64,000 nucleotides of DNA, from positions 124,001 to 188,000 of the forward strand of contig DBKT01000004.1 in assembly GCA_002297365.1 (NCBI GenBank), in the 5' to 3' direction. Positions within the stretch are counted from its first letter, which is position 1. Each line of letters begins with the position of its first letter. Origin of the DNA: Caryophanales bacterium UBA743 (GTDB lineage Bacteria > Bacillota_I > Bacilli_A > RFN20 > CAG-826). The notes beneath the pieces were generated by a model that was not told the origin of the DNA, did no database searches, and saw only the letters and a program-made list of their open reading frames with translations. Below are positions 39,443 through 47,744 of the stretch, piece by piece. The position numbers and the translations under genes were made by a program.

Positions 39443-40180
39443 ATGATAAGAGTCGCAATCGTTGAAGATGATACAGCTAGCGCTAGAGAATTAGATTCGT
39501 ATCTCAAGCGTCTTTTGCTGGAAAATAATCTTTCCCATGATACAGTCTTTTTCTCAACGGCAGATAAATTCCTCTCTATATTCCGCAAAGGCGACTTTGA
39601 TATCGTTTTTATGGACATAGATATGCCTGGCACTAATGGGATGGATGCAGCGAGAAAATTAAGAAAGAGCGACATGGACGCCATTCTGATTTTTGTTACA
39701 AATCTATCTCAATATGCTCTTGAGAGCTACGATGTCCAAGCTTTTAATTTCATGGTTAAGCCAATTAATTATGATGACTTTGCAATGAAGATGGGACGCG
39801 TTATCGCAAATATCAAATCCAGCTCTAATAATAAAATTCTGATAAGTTACAAAAAGAATGGCTGCATTAACGAAAAGATTGCCTTAATATCCAACATACG
39901 TTATGTGGAAATTCGCGACCATACCCTGATTTGGCATTTGGCGGATGGCGATTATAGTGGGCTACGAGGCGAGAGCATGAAATCTTTGGATGCTAAATTG
40001 GACAATTGCGGTTTCGCAATGTGCGATCAATCGTTTTTAGTGAATATAAAATACATCACTTCAGTGAACAAAGAAGAAGTGCATATAGGCAATGATATAA
40101 TCAAAATCTCGAGACGCAAAAGGCAGGAGTTTTTATCTAAGGTCGCAAAACAACTGGCGGGAACCGTTGGAAGCAACTGA
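39443..40180 (+). CDS. LytTR-family response regulator (AgrA/ComE type)
   Basis: 245 aa. Residues 1-120 form a receiver domain with D58 as phospho-acceptor ('IVFMDIDMPGTNGMDAARKL') and acidic pair E8-D9-D10. Residues 140-240 form a LytTR DNA-binding domain ('KIALISNIRYVEIRDHTLIW', 'FAMCDQSFLVNIKYI'). LytTR regulators bind pairs of direct repeats about two helical turns apart, and such a pair lies at 41564-41597, before the GH3 gene. CTGGAGGTGA precedes the start. The kinase follows 29 nt downstream. Confidence 0.93.
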   Translation: MIRVAIVEDDTASARELDSYLKRLLLENNLSHDTVFFSTADKFLSIFRKGDFDIVFMDIDMPGTNGMDAARKLRKSDMDAILIFVTNLSQYALESYDVQAFNFMVKPINYDDFAMKMGRVIANIKSSSNNKILISYKKNGCINEKIALISNIRYVEIRDHTLIWHLADGDYSGLRGESMKSLDAKLDNCGFAMCDQSFLVNIKYITSVNKEEVHIGNDIIKISRRKRQEFLSKVAKQLAGTVGSN

Positions 40181-40209
40181 TTTTGATACATGCAGAAGAG
40201 GCTTAAAAA

Positions 40210-41544
40210 GTGACTTGGTTTTCTTTGTATAAAATCATATTTATAAGCGAGCTATTATTGGCGGAGTTACTGATCGCTTTCCATTATAAGAAAAGAAAGG
40301 GATTTTCATATCTCTTTCCATTGATGATATGCGCTTGCTATCTTTTTGCCTTTCTTTATCCGGAGAAACTCGTAAATGATTGGCTATCCTCTTCCTTCAT
40401 GTTCGTTTTGCTCTTCTGCATAACTATTTTAGGCATCAAAGTCTGCTTTATCGCCGATTTTGGGAGCGTTCTCTTTTGCGCGATATCTGGTTACACGATT
40501 CAGCATATATCCTATTTGTGTTTCTCTCTTATCGATGCCGTCTTACTTGATGGCAAGGCTTTCATATCTTCGGCATACAACAATAATAAAATCATTTCTT
40601 TTGATAGCTTTGGCGGAATGATTGCCTTTAGCTTTGTCATATATTTATGTCTTTATTTTTTTGTATATATGTCATCCTATTTACTACTGAGAAAATACAT
40701 TTCTAAAAACGGCATTCTGAAATTTAAAAGCCTTACCATTGTCGCTTTCATTCTTTTAACCTTGCTTTCGAATATAGTAATATCGGATGTTTTTCGCTAT
40801 GTCGAGGATGTCCCTCTGATTTTATCTGCTTTGTATTATATTTTGAGTTTGCTTCTTTGCGCCACGATTATCTTTCTGCAAATAAATACCATAAGAAGAA
40901 AAGATGTCGAGCAAGAAATGGAAATTATGTCCACTCTTTATAAAGAGCAACAAAAGCAATATAAAATCAGACAAGAAACGATTGATCTCATAAATATCAA
41001 ATGTCATGACTTTCGTCATAAGATACATGAAGTTGGCGAAAAGCATTTCGTTGATTCGAACGCCTTGCAAGAGATGCAAAATCTTATTTCGTTTTATGAT
41101 GCCAAAATATCAACCGGCAATAAGATGATTGATACGATCCTAACGGAGAAAAGCATTATATGCAATGATAAAAAGATTTCATTTACATGCATCGTCGATG
41201 GAAGCTCTTTGGAATTCCTTGATAATGGAGATGTTTGCGCCCTTTTTGGCAATATTCTCGATAATGCTGTTGAGGCGTGCGATAAGGTTACGGATGAAAA
41301 CAAAAGATGCATAAGCCTCATTGTCGAAAAAGAAAAAAGCGCTGTGGTGATCAAGGAAGACAACTATTATGTTGGGAAAATCGAAAGAGATAAAAATGGA
41401 TTGATAGAGACTAGCAAGCAGGATAAAGGCTATCATGGTTTTGGGATAAAATCGATTCGCGAAATCGTTTCGCGGTATGACGGGATTCTTAAAATAGAAA
41501 CCGATCATGGAGTTTTTAGGCTCAGCATTGTCTTTTTTAGATAG
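40210..41544 (+). CDS. GHKL-type sensor histidine kinase (AgrC-like)
   Basis: 444 aa, GTG start. Six to seven membrane helices fill residues 1-225, as in peptide-sensing AgrC/ComD kinases. A coiled helix leads to the H-box 'INIKCHDFRHKIHEVGE' (H266 likely phosphorylated). The ATPase domain has N-box 'NILDNAVEAC' and G-box 'GYHGFGIKSIREIV'. No AgrB/AgrD-type peptide or processing gene is nearby, so the ligand is unknown. It should phosphorylate the upstream LytTR regulator. Confidence 0.92.
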   Translation: MTWFSLYKIIFISELLLAELLIAFHYKKRKGFSYLFPLMICACYLFAFLYPEKLVNDWLSSSFMFVLLFCITILGIKVCFIADFGSVLFCAISGYTIQHISYLCFSLIDAVLLDGKAFISSAYNNNKIISFDSFGGMIAFSFVIYLCLYFFVYMSSYLLLRKYISKNGILKFKSLTIVAFILLTLLSNIVISDVFRYVEDVPLILSALYYILSLLLCATIIFLQINTIRRKDVEQEMEIMSTLYKEQQKQYKIRQETIDLINIKCHDFRHKIHEVGEKHFVDSNALQEMQNLISFYDAKISTGNKMIDTILTEKSIICNDKKISFTCIVDGSSLEFLDNGDVCALFGNILDNAVEACDKVTDENKRCISLIVEKEKSAVVIKEDNYYVGKIERDKNGLIETSKQDKGYHGFGIKSIREIVSRYDGILKIETDHGVFRLSIVFFR

Positions 41545-41563
41545 GCATTTGGGTAATTCTCTT

Positions 41564-41597
41564 ACCAAATTCGGCGAGAGATTAACCATGTTCGGCG
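41564..41597 (+). promoter_or_regulatory. LytTR-type direct repeats
   Basis: ACCAAATTCGGCG (41564-41576) and ACCATGTTCGGCG (41585-41597) are 21 bp apart, start to start, just upstream of the -35 at 41604. This is the arrangement bound by AgrA/ComE-type activators. Confidence 0.7.
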
Positions 41598-41608
41598 TAA
41601 GCGCTTAC
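41597..41608. promoter_or_regulatory. Palindromic operator over the -35 (cre/LacI-like)
   Basis: Perfect 12-bp palindrome GTAAGCGCTTAC. With its flanks (CGTAAGCGCTTACA) it differs from the cre consensus TGNAANCGNTNNCA in one position. It abuts the second LytTR repeat and overlaps the -35. Confidence 0.65.
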
Positions 41609-41632
41609 AAGAGTTTTGCTATGTACTATATT
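41604..41632 (+). promoter_or_regulatory. Promoter of the GH3 operon
   Basis: CTTACA (41604-41609), 17-bp spacer, TATATT (41627-41632), followed by a 250-nt leader to the ATG at 41890. Confidence 0.5.
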
Positions 41633-41638
41633 CACAAT

Positions 41639-41658
41639 GCTTATAAGCGCTTATAAGC
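41639..41658. promoter_or_regulatory. 20-bp perfect palindrome at the predicted transcription start
   Basis: GCTTATAAGCGCTTATAAGC, also a tandem duplication of GCTTATAAGC, shares the TAAGCGCTTA core with the 41597 palindrome and lies where a bound repressor would block the start of transcription. Confidence 0.7.
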
Positions 41659-41889
41659 TAGACTTTACACGTAATTGTGTCTTTTGATGTTTCAGGTTTC
41701 ATCGAAAGAAAAAAAGAGTCAAATGATTTTGTTTTTCGCCAACATTTCATTGCAAACGCCGTGTTTTCGCTTAATACGAAAAAACGGACGCATTGGATAA
41801 TTGCTAATGAATTGGCGAAACCACACGAGTTTTGCTTTTTATGGCAAAAAGTCGTGAAAGAAAGGCTAAAGTTTAAAAAGGAGGTTTCT

Positions 41890-44800
41890 ATGGATTTTAA
41901 ACAAAAAGCTAAAAAATTCTTTAAGATGAAGGGCCTTGTGTCTTTGAGTCTTCAGTATGCAGCCGCAATCGTTCTATTGACGTCTGTTTTGGTTGGGACG
42001 AATATCGCTTATGGCTTTGAGCAAGAAATTAACTCGGTTTTGGCGAAACCAATCATTGACGAGAAAGCCTATGATAAGTCTAGCGTGGATGGACAAAAAA
42101 TGTCTGCTAGGATCATGGAAGAGGGCAGTGTTCTTTTGCAAAACAAAGACAACGTTTTGCCTTTAAGCACGGAGAATACGCCGAAGGTGAATGTTTTTGG
42201 ATGGCATTCTATAGATTGGCTTTATGGAACCGGAGGAGATCAAGTTGGATCGGGAGGCGTTCTTCCAGAAGATGATGATTTTGACAAAAACATCGATTTC
42301 TATAAAGCGCTTGATAATTACGGCATAGACTACAACGCTGATCTTAAGAATATGTATTATAACTATTTCAAGCCCTTTAATCTCGGACGTGGCTTGAAGG
42401 TTGGAAATATCTCAGAAGCGCAAAAACTTGTAGAACCTGACATTGAAGACAAGTCTTATTATTCTGACGAGCTGCTTGAGAAAGCCAAATCTTATTCCGA
42501 CACCGCGATTATGGTGATTTCAAGACTCAGTGGAGAGGGAGGAGGCAATCCTGGATATCAGCCTAAAACAGGGCCTAAAGGCGAAAGCAAAGATAACGAA
42601 CGCCATTATCTTGAAATCTCAGTAGAAGAAGAGAAGCTCCTTACTTATTTAGGAAAAAACTTTGATAAGGTTATTGTCTTGATAAACAACTGCAATCAGA
42701 TGGAGCTTGGCAAAATCGAGACAATCGAGGGCGTGGACGCTTGCTTATATGTCGGCTACACCGGAACACGTGGCGCAGTTTCTATACCTAAGCTTTTATA
42801 TGGCGAAGTTTCGCCTTCTGGAAGAACCGTTGACACTTTCGCATACGATTTATACACCAACCCTTCTGTAATTTGGAGTGAGCCTGTTTGGGCCGATTCT
42901 AGTTATTTGGATAAGGTAGCGGGCATTTATATCGGATATAAGTGGTATGAGACCGCTGATGAAATGGGACTTTGGTCTAGCATGAATGGATATGCGGATG
43001 GGTATAAGAGCGTTGTTCAATACCCATTCGGCTATGGATTGTCCTATACAACTTTTGATTGGACTGTAGATGGCATCACAGTAGACGGAAACGCTTATTC
43101 CGATAAAGCCGCTTTAAAGAAAGACTCGAAGATTGAATTTACCGTCACCGTGAAAAACACCGGTAATGTTGCCGGCAGAGAAGTTGTTGAAATCTATGGG
43201 ACGGCTCCTTATAAGACAGGCGAAATAGAGAAAAGCTCTGTTGAACTTGTAAATTATGGCAAGACGAATTTAATCGAGCCCAATGCGAGCGAGACCATGA
43301 AGATATCCGTGGATATGTATGATATCGCTTCCTACGATTGCTATGACAAAAATAATGACGGCCACAAAGGATATGAACTTGATGCGGGGGATTATTCTTT
43401 CAAACTCATGAAGAACAGCCATGAAATCAATACGGTCAATTATGGCGATAAGCAAATCGAGGGCAAATTTGAATTTAATTTAGCCACAACCGCGCACATC
43501 GACAATGATCCTGTCACTGGCAAAACGGTAAAGAACCTATTCACCGGTGATGATGCGGTGGACATTGTCCCAGTTGACAATAAAACTTCGACATTCGATC
43601 CCAAAATACCTTGGATTAGCCGCGCGAAATTTTCAACTCTTGCCGAATTGTCTAAACAAAGGGAGAACTGGAAACGCGACGAAAACCCTATTCTCAAAGA
43701 TTATGACAAGGAATCTTTGGATAGATGGTCCAAATGGGATGATGCAACGACGGATGAATTCGGCAATCCAGTAAATCAAACTAAGCCCACATGGGGAGCA
43801 AGCGGAGATATGAAACTTGCGAAAAATGGCGTCATTACCGAACTCGGACAAAAACTTGGCGAGAATTATGATGCTCCTGAATGGGAAGAAGTCTTAAACC
43901 AAGTCAAGTTTGATGAAGCTTTGAATGTCATGAATCGTTATTATGGTTCAAAAGCCATTGATTCCGTTGGGAAACCAGAGCTCAGAGATCTTGATGGCCC
44001 AACTCAAGTCAGCGGATACAGTACCGCTCCAAGAGGAACCGGGTATCCTTCTATGGTTGTCTTGGCGCAAACGTGGAACCAAGAACTGGCCTATGATTAT
44101 GGCAAATCGTTTGGCAATGACATGGTTTCTATAGGCGTTATGGGATTATGGGGATTCGCATGCGATTTGCATGTGGATGCGTTCTTTGGAAGAAACAATG
44201 AGTCGCCTTCTGAAGATCCTTTCCTTGCAGGAACCGTAATAGCTAAGGCCGTGAGTGGCGTAAATACTCGCGGAAGATATACCTTCCTTAAGCATTTTGC
44301 GATTTATAACGCTTATTGCGACAGAACGTATATGAGTGAGCAAACTCTTAGAGAAACTCATTTGAAAGCCTTTAGAAAGGCTGTTGTCGATGGCGGAACT
44401 CTTGGCCTCATGACGAGTTACCAATCTGTTGGCGCCGAGAATTCCAACTATTCAGTCGGTTTAATCACAGGCGTTTTGCGCAATGAGTGGGCATTTAAAG
44501 GCTCTGTCACGACGGACGCCATCAGCGGCGCTGATTATCAATTTGAAGGGCTTGTTCGCTGTGGCGGAAACCTTGGAATGAATGTTAGCCTCGGCAAAGG
44601 GAGCATCAGCTATTCACAAGAGGAAACCTCTGGAAGGATGCAAAATAGAATGAGAGAAGCCGTTCATCAGATTCTTTATATGTGGTTACGTTCCGATTAC
44701 AACTACAGATACTACCAAGCTAATGGTGAAAGTGATGACTCCTACTTTAGTTCCACATCCATAAACTCTTGGGTCTGGTGGAAGCCATTCCTGGTATCTC

Positions 44801-44910
44801 TTGATGTTGTTGTCGGCTCTGCATTAGCTTTCTGGGTGATATGCGCTACCGTTAATTTTGTTCGAAAAAACAATAAAGATGGAGAAGAAAAAAATGAAAA
44901 AACACTCTAA
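41890..44910 (+). CDS. Membrane-anchored glycoside hydrolase family 3 with permuted domains
   Basis: 1006 aa. Membrane helix at about 15-40. The usual C-terminal GH3 sandwich comes first ('ARIMEEGSVLLQNKDNVLPL', 'VLINNCNQMELGKIE'), then an Fn3-like domain ('EFTVTVKNTGNVAGREVVEI'), then the TIM barrel ('ELRDLDGPTQVSGYS', 'FLKHFAIYNAYCDRTYMSE', nucleophile D876 in 'GSVTTDAISG'), and a final membrane helix at about 960-985 with a charged cytoplasmic tail. It should cleave beta-glucosides or related sugars at the outer surface. The start at 41890 has AAGGAGG; the frame is open without stops for a further 71 codons upstream. It lies directly behind a two-component system and a dense operator region. 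Confidence 0.88.
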   Translation: MDFKQKAKKFFKMKGLVSLSLQYAAAIVLLTSVLVGTNIAYGFEQEINSVLAKPIIDEKAYDKSSVDGQKMSARIMEEGSVLLQNKDNVLPLSTENTPKVNVFGWHSIDWLYGTGGDQVGSGGVLPEDDDFDKNIDFYKALDNYGIDYNADLKNMYYNYFKPFNLGRGLKVGNISEAQKLVEPDIEDKSYYSDELLEKAKSYSDTAIMVISRLSGEGGGNPGYQPKTGPKGESKDNERHYLEISVEEEKLLTYLGKNFDKVIVLINNCNQMELGKIETIEGVDACLYVGYTGTRGAVSIPKLLYGEVSPSGRTVDTFAYDLYTNPSVIWSEPVWADSSYLDKVAGIYIGYKWYETADEMGLWSSMNGYADGYKSVVQYPFGYGLSYTTFDWTVDGITVDGNAYSDKAALKKDSKIEFTVTVKNTGNVAGREVVEIYGTAPYKTGEIEKSSVELVNYGKTNLIEPNASETMKISVDMYDIASYDCYDKNNDGHKGYELDAGDYSFKLMKNSHEINTVNYGDKQIEGKFEFNLATTAHIDNDPVTGKTVKNLFTGDDAVDIVPVDNKTSTFDPKIPWISRAKFSTLAELSKQRENWKRDENPILKDYDKESLDRWSKWDDATTDEFGNPVNQTKPTWGASGDMKLAKNGVITELGQKLGENYDAPEWEEVLNQVKFDEALNVMNRYYGSKAIDSVGKPELRDLDGPTQVSGYSTAPRGTGYPSMVVLAQTWNQELAYDYGKSFGNDMVSIGVMGLWGFACDLHVDAFFGRNNESPSEDPFLAGTVIAKAVSGVNTRGRYTFLKHFAIYNAYCDRTYMSEQTLRETHLKAFRKAVVDGGTLGLMTSYQSVGAENSNYSVGLITGVLRNEWAFKGSVTTDAISGADYQFEGLVRCGGNLGMNVSLGKGSISYSQEETSGRMQNRMREAVHQILYMWLRSDYNYRYYQANGESDDSYFSSTSINSWVWWKPFLVSLDVVVGSALAFWVICATVNFVRKNNKDGEEKNEKTL

Positions 44911-46957
44911 ATATTTTTGGATTAAACTTGCAAGTGGCGTGACGCTTTCTGCCATCGCTTTAACCACTTCGTTGTCTGTTATGCTGGCATCACGCTCTAG
45001 CTATAATGCTTATTATAACGATTTGATGTCTCAGAAATCGGAACAAGAACGCTTGAATAGTTTGCCTCTTGAATTTCTCGGGATTACTGTCGCTCTTAAT
45101 GACGGCGTTGCTTATTATAAAGATGGTTTTGGCTACGCTCCTGAAAAGAATGATTTCAACGTGAAGGCTAACTTTACCGAAAAAGGAAAGGATTTTTCCA
45201 AGAAACTCTCCTCAAAGAGTTTTGAGATGACCGTTCCTGAAGACTTTGCCAAAAATGGTGGAGATATCCTGTTTAGCTATACCTTCACCCCTGAGAAAAA
45301 AGAAGAGGATAAAACAGATCCTGTTCCCGTTACGAAGACGGCGACGTTTAATTACGTGCTTCAGGAACCGAGTGAGAACATGTATAAGATTGAGACAATG
45401 CCGACCTTTACCGAAGCGGGAAGCGCTGTTAACGTCAAAGGAAACAAAATAACGCTCGAACCATTAGATAAGACGAATTACAAATATGAAGAAAAATTCA
45501 CTGATGGATATGCTCTTTTCACTCATATAAAAACAGGGGTTACGATTAAAAAAGCGATTACTGATTCCTTTAGCGTGTATGGAAAGGATAACGTTAAATA
45601 TGAATACAATAACGTCACCTGCCATTTTGCGAATGAAATTGAAAATCTAGGCATCTCATTCTTAGATGATAAATTCATGCTTTCACCAAAGACCGCGGAC
45701 GTTTTGGAAATCGGCTCTATCGAAGGGGATGATGCTTCTGTTGAATTAGGCGGGAACATTTCCTTAACGGGAAATATTGCCACAAAGAAATTCTTTGTTG
45801 AATCTGGCGCTAAAGTCGTTATAAACGGAACCATCAATGTTGACTATATGTGCGCCTATAAGGACAGCGATTTGACTTGTAATTGGTCCGGAGGAGATTG
45901 CATTACAATCAATGGAAGAGGACTGATTGAGTTAGATGGCAAAGTTTTGATGAAAGGCAATGGCGGAGGAACCGGAATTAACCTTGTAGGTATGGCGAGT
46001 CTGCAATTGACTAGAAACAGCGAAGTCAAGATTGAAGATTGTGAATGGGGCGTTGGCACTTTCTGGGTTGAGAATGAAAAAGAAGACACCAAGGAAGGAT
46101 ATCTGCTTCTTCCACCGGGATACAAGCATGATGCAGAGAACGATAATGCAAGATACTATTATGGTGAAAAATGCATTTTGGATGCCTCTGCCACAACACA
46201 GGGCTGGCTTTGCAATATAGTCGAGAAGACGGCATCCGAATACGAAATAATTGAGGCACCTGATTTAACGAAACAAGGATCGGCCAAAAGAACGGATGGA
46301 AGCACGATTGTTTTGCCTGCCTTGAATTTCACCGATTACGAGGTCTCAATAAAAGGAAAGAAATTTGTTTTCCATCATGAAACCAATCTTGAATTCGAAG
46401 TGCCTTTCGAGAATGCGTCTAACCTGCAGATTGATTGCGTGAATGTGAATTCCGACGAGAGTGGATACACATTTGCCGTCAATGAAGGCAAAGAGGCTAG
46501 TGTCACAGGAACAATCTCATCCGATGATTTAGGCAATATTACCATTTCAGGCAAAGGAAAGATGCTGCTAAATGGCGAAATCAACATTAAGGAAAAACAT
46601 TCCTTGACGGTTGAAAGCGGCAGCTATCTAAAAGTTACAGCCGCTTATAATGATGCTATTAATGTTTATGATGAAAGCGTGCTGAACCTATTTGGGACGG
46701 TTGATATCCTCGGATTAGAAGGGAAAACGAGCATCAATCTTCATAATGAGTTATCGGCAGTTTATCTTGATGAAACAAGCGATGTTAATATTACAGGCGG
46801 TTATAGTATCGCGCATTGGGATACTGACATTTATGCAAAGGTTTATTACCCAGCTGGATTTGTTAATGAAGAAAATCAAATAAAGAGTAGTGAAGGCAAA
46901 GCAATCTTAACGTACGAGAGCACGTTTAAAGTAGACTTCGTCGAACAAACTAAATAA
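44894..46957 (+). CDS. Surface protein with two tandem beta-repeat modules, unknown function
   Basis: 687 aa from the ATG at 44894 (GGAGAAG upstream), overlapping the GH3 end by 17 nt. An uncleaved-looking N-terminal helix (about 10-32, ending 'MLASRSS') anchors it. After a ~110-aa beta domain come two copies of a ~240-aa module: 'MPTFTEAGSAVNVKGNKITL' and 'APDLTKQGSAKRTDGSTIVL' begin them, each followed by short glycine-rich strands suggestive of a right-handed beta-helix ('SLTGNIATKKFFVESGAKVV', 'VTGTISSDDLGNITISGKGK'). No catalytic motif seen. Probably binds or processes the same polysaccharide as the GH3 partner. Confidence 0.75.
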   Translation: MKKHSKYFWIKLASGVTLSAIALTTSLSVMLASRSSYNAYYNDLMSQKSEQERLNSLPLEFLGITVALNDGVAYYKDGFGYAPEKNDFNVKANFTEKGKDFSKKLSSKSFEMTVPEDFAKNGGDILFSYTFTPEKKEEDKTDPVPVTKTATFNYVLQEPSENMYKIETMPTFTEAGSAVNVKGNKITLEPLDKTNYKYEEKFTDGYALFTHIKTGVTIKKAITDSFSVYGKDNVKYEYNNVTCHFANEIENLGISFLDDKFMLSPKTADVLEIGSIEGDDASVELGGNISLTGNIATKKFFVESGAKVVINGTINVDYMCAYKDSDLTCNWSGGDCITINGRGLIELDGKVLMKGNGGGTGINLVGMASLQLTRNSEVKIEDCEWGVGTFWVENEKEDTKEGYLLLPPGYKHDAENDNARYYYGEKCILDASATTQGWLCNIVEKTASEYEIIEAPDLTKQGSAKRTDGSTIVLPALNFTDYEVSIKGKKFVFHHETNLEFEVPFENASNLQIDCVNVNSDESGYTFAVNEGKEASVTGTISSDDLGNITISGKGKMLLNGEINIKEKHSLTVESGSYLKVTAAYNDAINVYDESVLNLFGTVDILGLEGKTSINLHNELSAVYLDETSDVNITGGYSIAHWDTDIYAKVYYPAGFVNEENQIKSSEGKAILTYESTFKVDFVEQTK

Positions 46958-46972
46958 TATTCGATTTTGAAG

Positions 46973-47005
46973 AAATATGAGGGGGAAGCCCCTCATATTT
47001 TTTAT
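46973..47005 (+). terminator. Strong terminator of the GH3 operon
   Basis: 12-bp perfect stem AAATATGAGGGG/CCCCTCATATTT with loop GAAG and a T run. Confidence 0.92.
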
Positions 47006-47055
47006 TTCGGCAGACGTTAAGGAATAAAATAGAATTAGGGCTGACCTTGAAATAA

Positions 47056-47080
47056 AAAATCACCAGAAACTGGTGATTTT
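47056..47080. terminator. Bidirectional terminator, mainly for the minus-strand tRNAs
   Basis: 11-bp perfect stem AAAATCACCAG/CTGGTGATTTT with loop AAA; T run on the minus strand. About 110 bp between it and tRNA-Gly show no gene. Confidence 0.8.
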
Positions 47081-47189
47081 ACTGCTGAGTTTTATTTTTA
47101 ATCGCATATCTTGAGCTACTGGTTTGAAGTAGTAGACCCAAGCGAATCAACCATCATAGAGCATCTCTCGGTTGCGACTAAGCTTCAAA

Positions 47190-47263
47190 TGGAGCAGGTG
47201 ACGGGAATCGAACCCGCATAATCAGCTTGGAAGGCTGATGTTCTACCACTGAACTACACCTGC
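47190..47263 (-). tRNA. tRNA-Gly (anticodon TCC)
   Basis: 74 nt with encoded CCA. Acceptor GCAGGTG/CACCTGC; anticodon loop CTTCCAA. Confidence 0.97.
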
Positions 47264-47270
47264 ATTTCGC

Positions 47271-47347
47271 TGGCGGACCATACGAGATTCGAACTCGTGA
47301 TCTTCTCCGTGACAGGGAGACATGTTAGACCGCTACACCAATGGTCC
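47271..47347 (-). tRNA. tRNA-Asp (anticodon GTC)
   Basis: 77 nt with encoded CCA. Acceptor GGACCAT/ATGGTCC; anticodon stem TCTCC/GGAGA with loop CTGTCAC. Upstream of tRNA-Gly in the same unit, 7 nt apart. Confidence 0.97.
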
Positions 47348-47364
47348 GTATCAGTGCGCTAGAA

Positions 47365-47393
47365 AATATAGCATATCTAGCGCTCTCTAGCAA
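47365..47393 (-). promoter_or_regulatory. Promoter for tRNA-Asp/tRNA-Gly
   Basis: Minus strand TTGCTA (47388-47393), 17-bp spacer, TATATT (47365-47370), ending 17 nt before tRNA-Asp. Confidence 0.7.
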
Positions 47394-47418
47394 AAGAAAG
47401 TTTCAAATTTATCGAAAA

Positions 47419-47727
47419 TCAAAGAGCATCGATGATTTTTTTGACTTCCTCTTCGCCGATATAGCCGACGTTTCCGTGTTTTATTTGGCCGTTTTCAAAA
47501 TAAATAAGGGTTGGAATGGAAACGATGTTATAACGAACTGCTAATTCTTCGTTTTCGTCGACGTTTACGCGAAGAAGGTCTACATCCGGATTCTCTTCAA
47601 TGACTTTTTCTACGACTGGGGCTAGCATCTTGCATGGGCCACACCATAAAGCATAGAAGTCGACCAAAACGCGACCTTCCTTAATGGATTCGTCAAATTC
47701 TTTTGCGTTCTTGATTTCTTTAATCAT
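47419..47727 (-). CDS. trxA: Thioredoxin
   Basis: 102 aa. The active site 'DFYALWCGPCKMLAPVVEKV' (WCGPC) and 'IVSIPTLIYFENG' with the cis-proline are canonical. It reduces disulfides in cytoplasmic proteins. The ATG at 47727 follows GGAGG; the longer reading from 47823 overlaps the TraX-like gene and has no ribosome site. Downstream of the TraX-like and CPBP genes on the same strand; the tRNA unit follows. Confidence 0.96.
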   Translation of the reverse strand: MIKEIKNAKEFDESIKEGRVLVDFYALWCGPCKMLAPVVEKVIEENPDVDLLRVNVDENEELAVRYNIVSIPTLIYFENGQIKHGNVGYIGEEEVKKIIDAL

Positions 47728-47744
47728 CTTACTACCTCCGACAC

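Noticed and set aside
39205..41889. AgrD-type signal peptide gene near the AgrA/AgrC-like pair
   Set aside because: No short ORF with a ribosome site and an AgrD-like pattern, and no AgrB-like protease, is present between 39071 and 41890.
45523..45837. Antisense ORFs over long genes (for example here and at 59763-60158)
   Set aside because: They lack ribosome sites and plausible protein features, and lie fully inside well-supported genes in the other strand.
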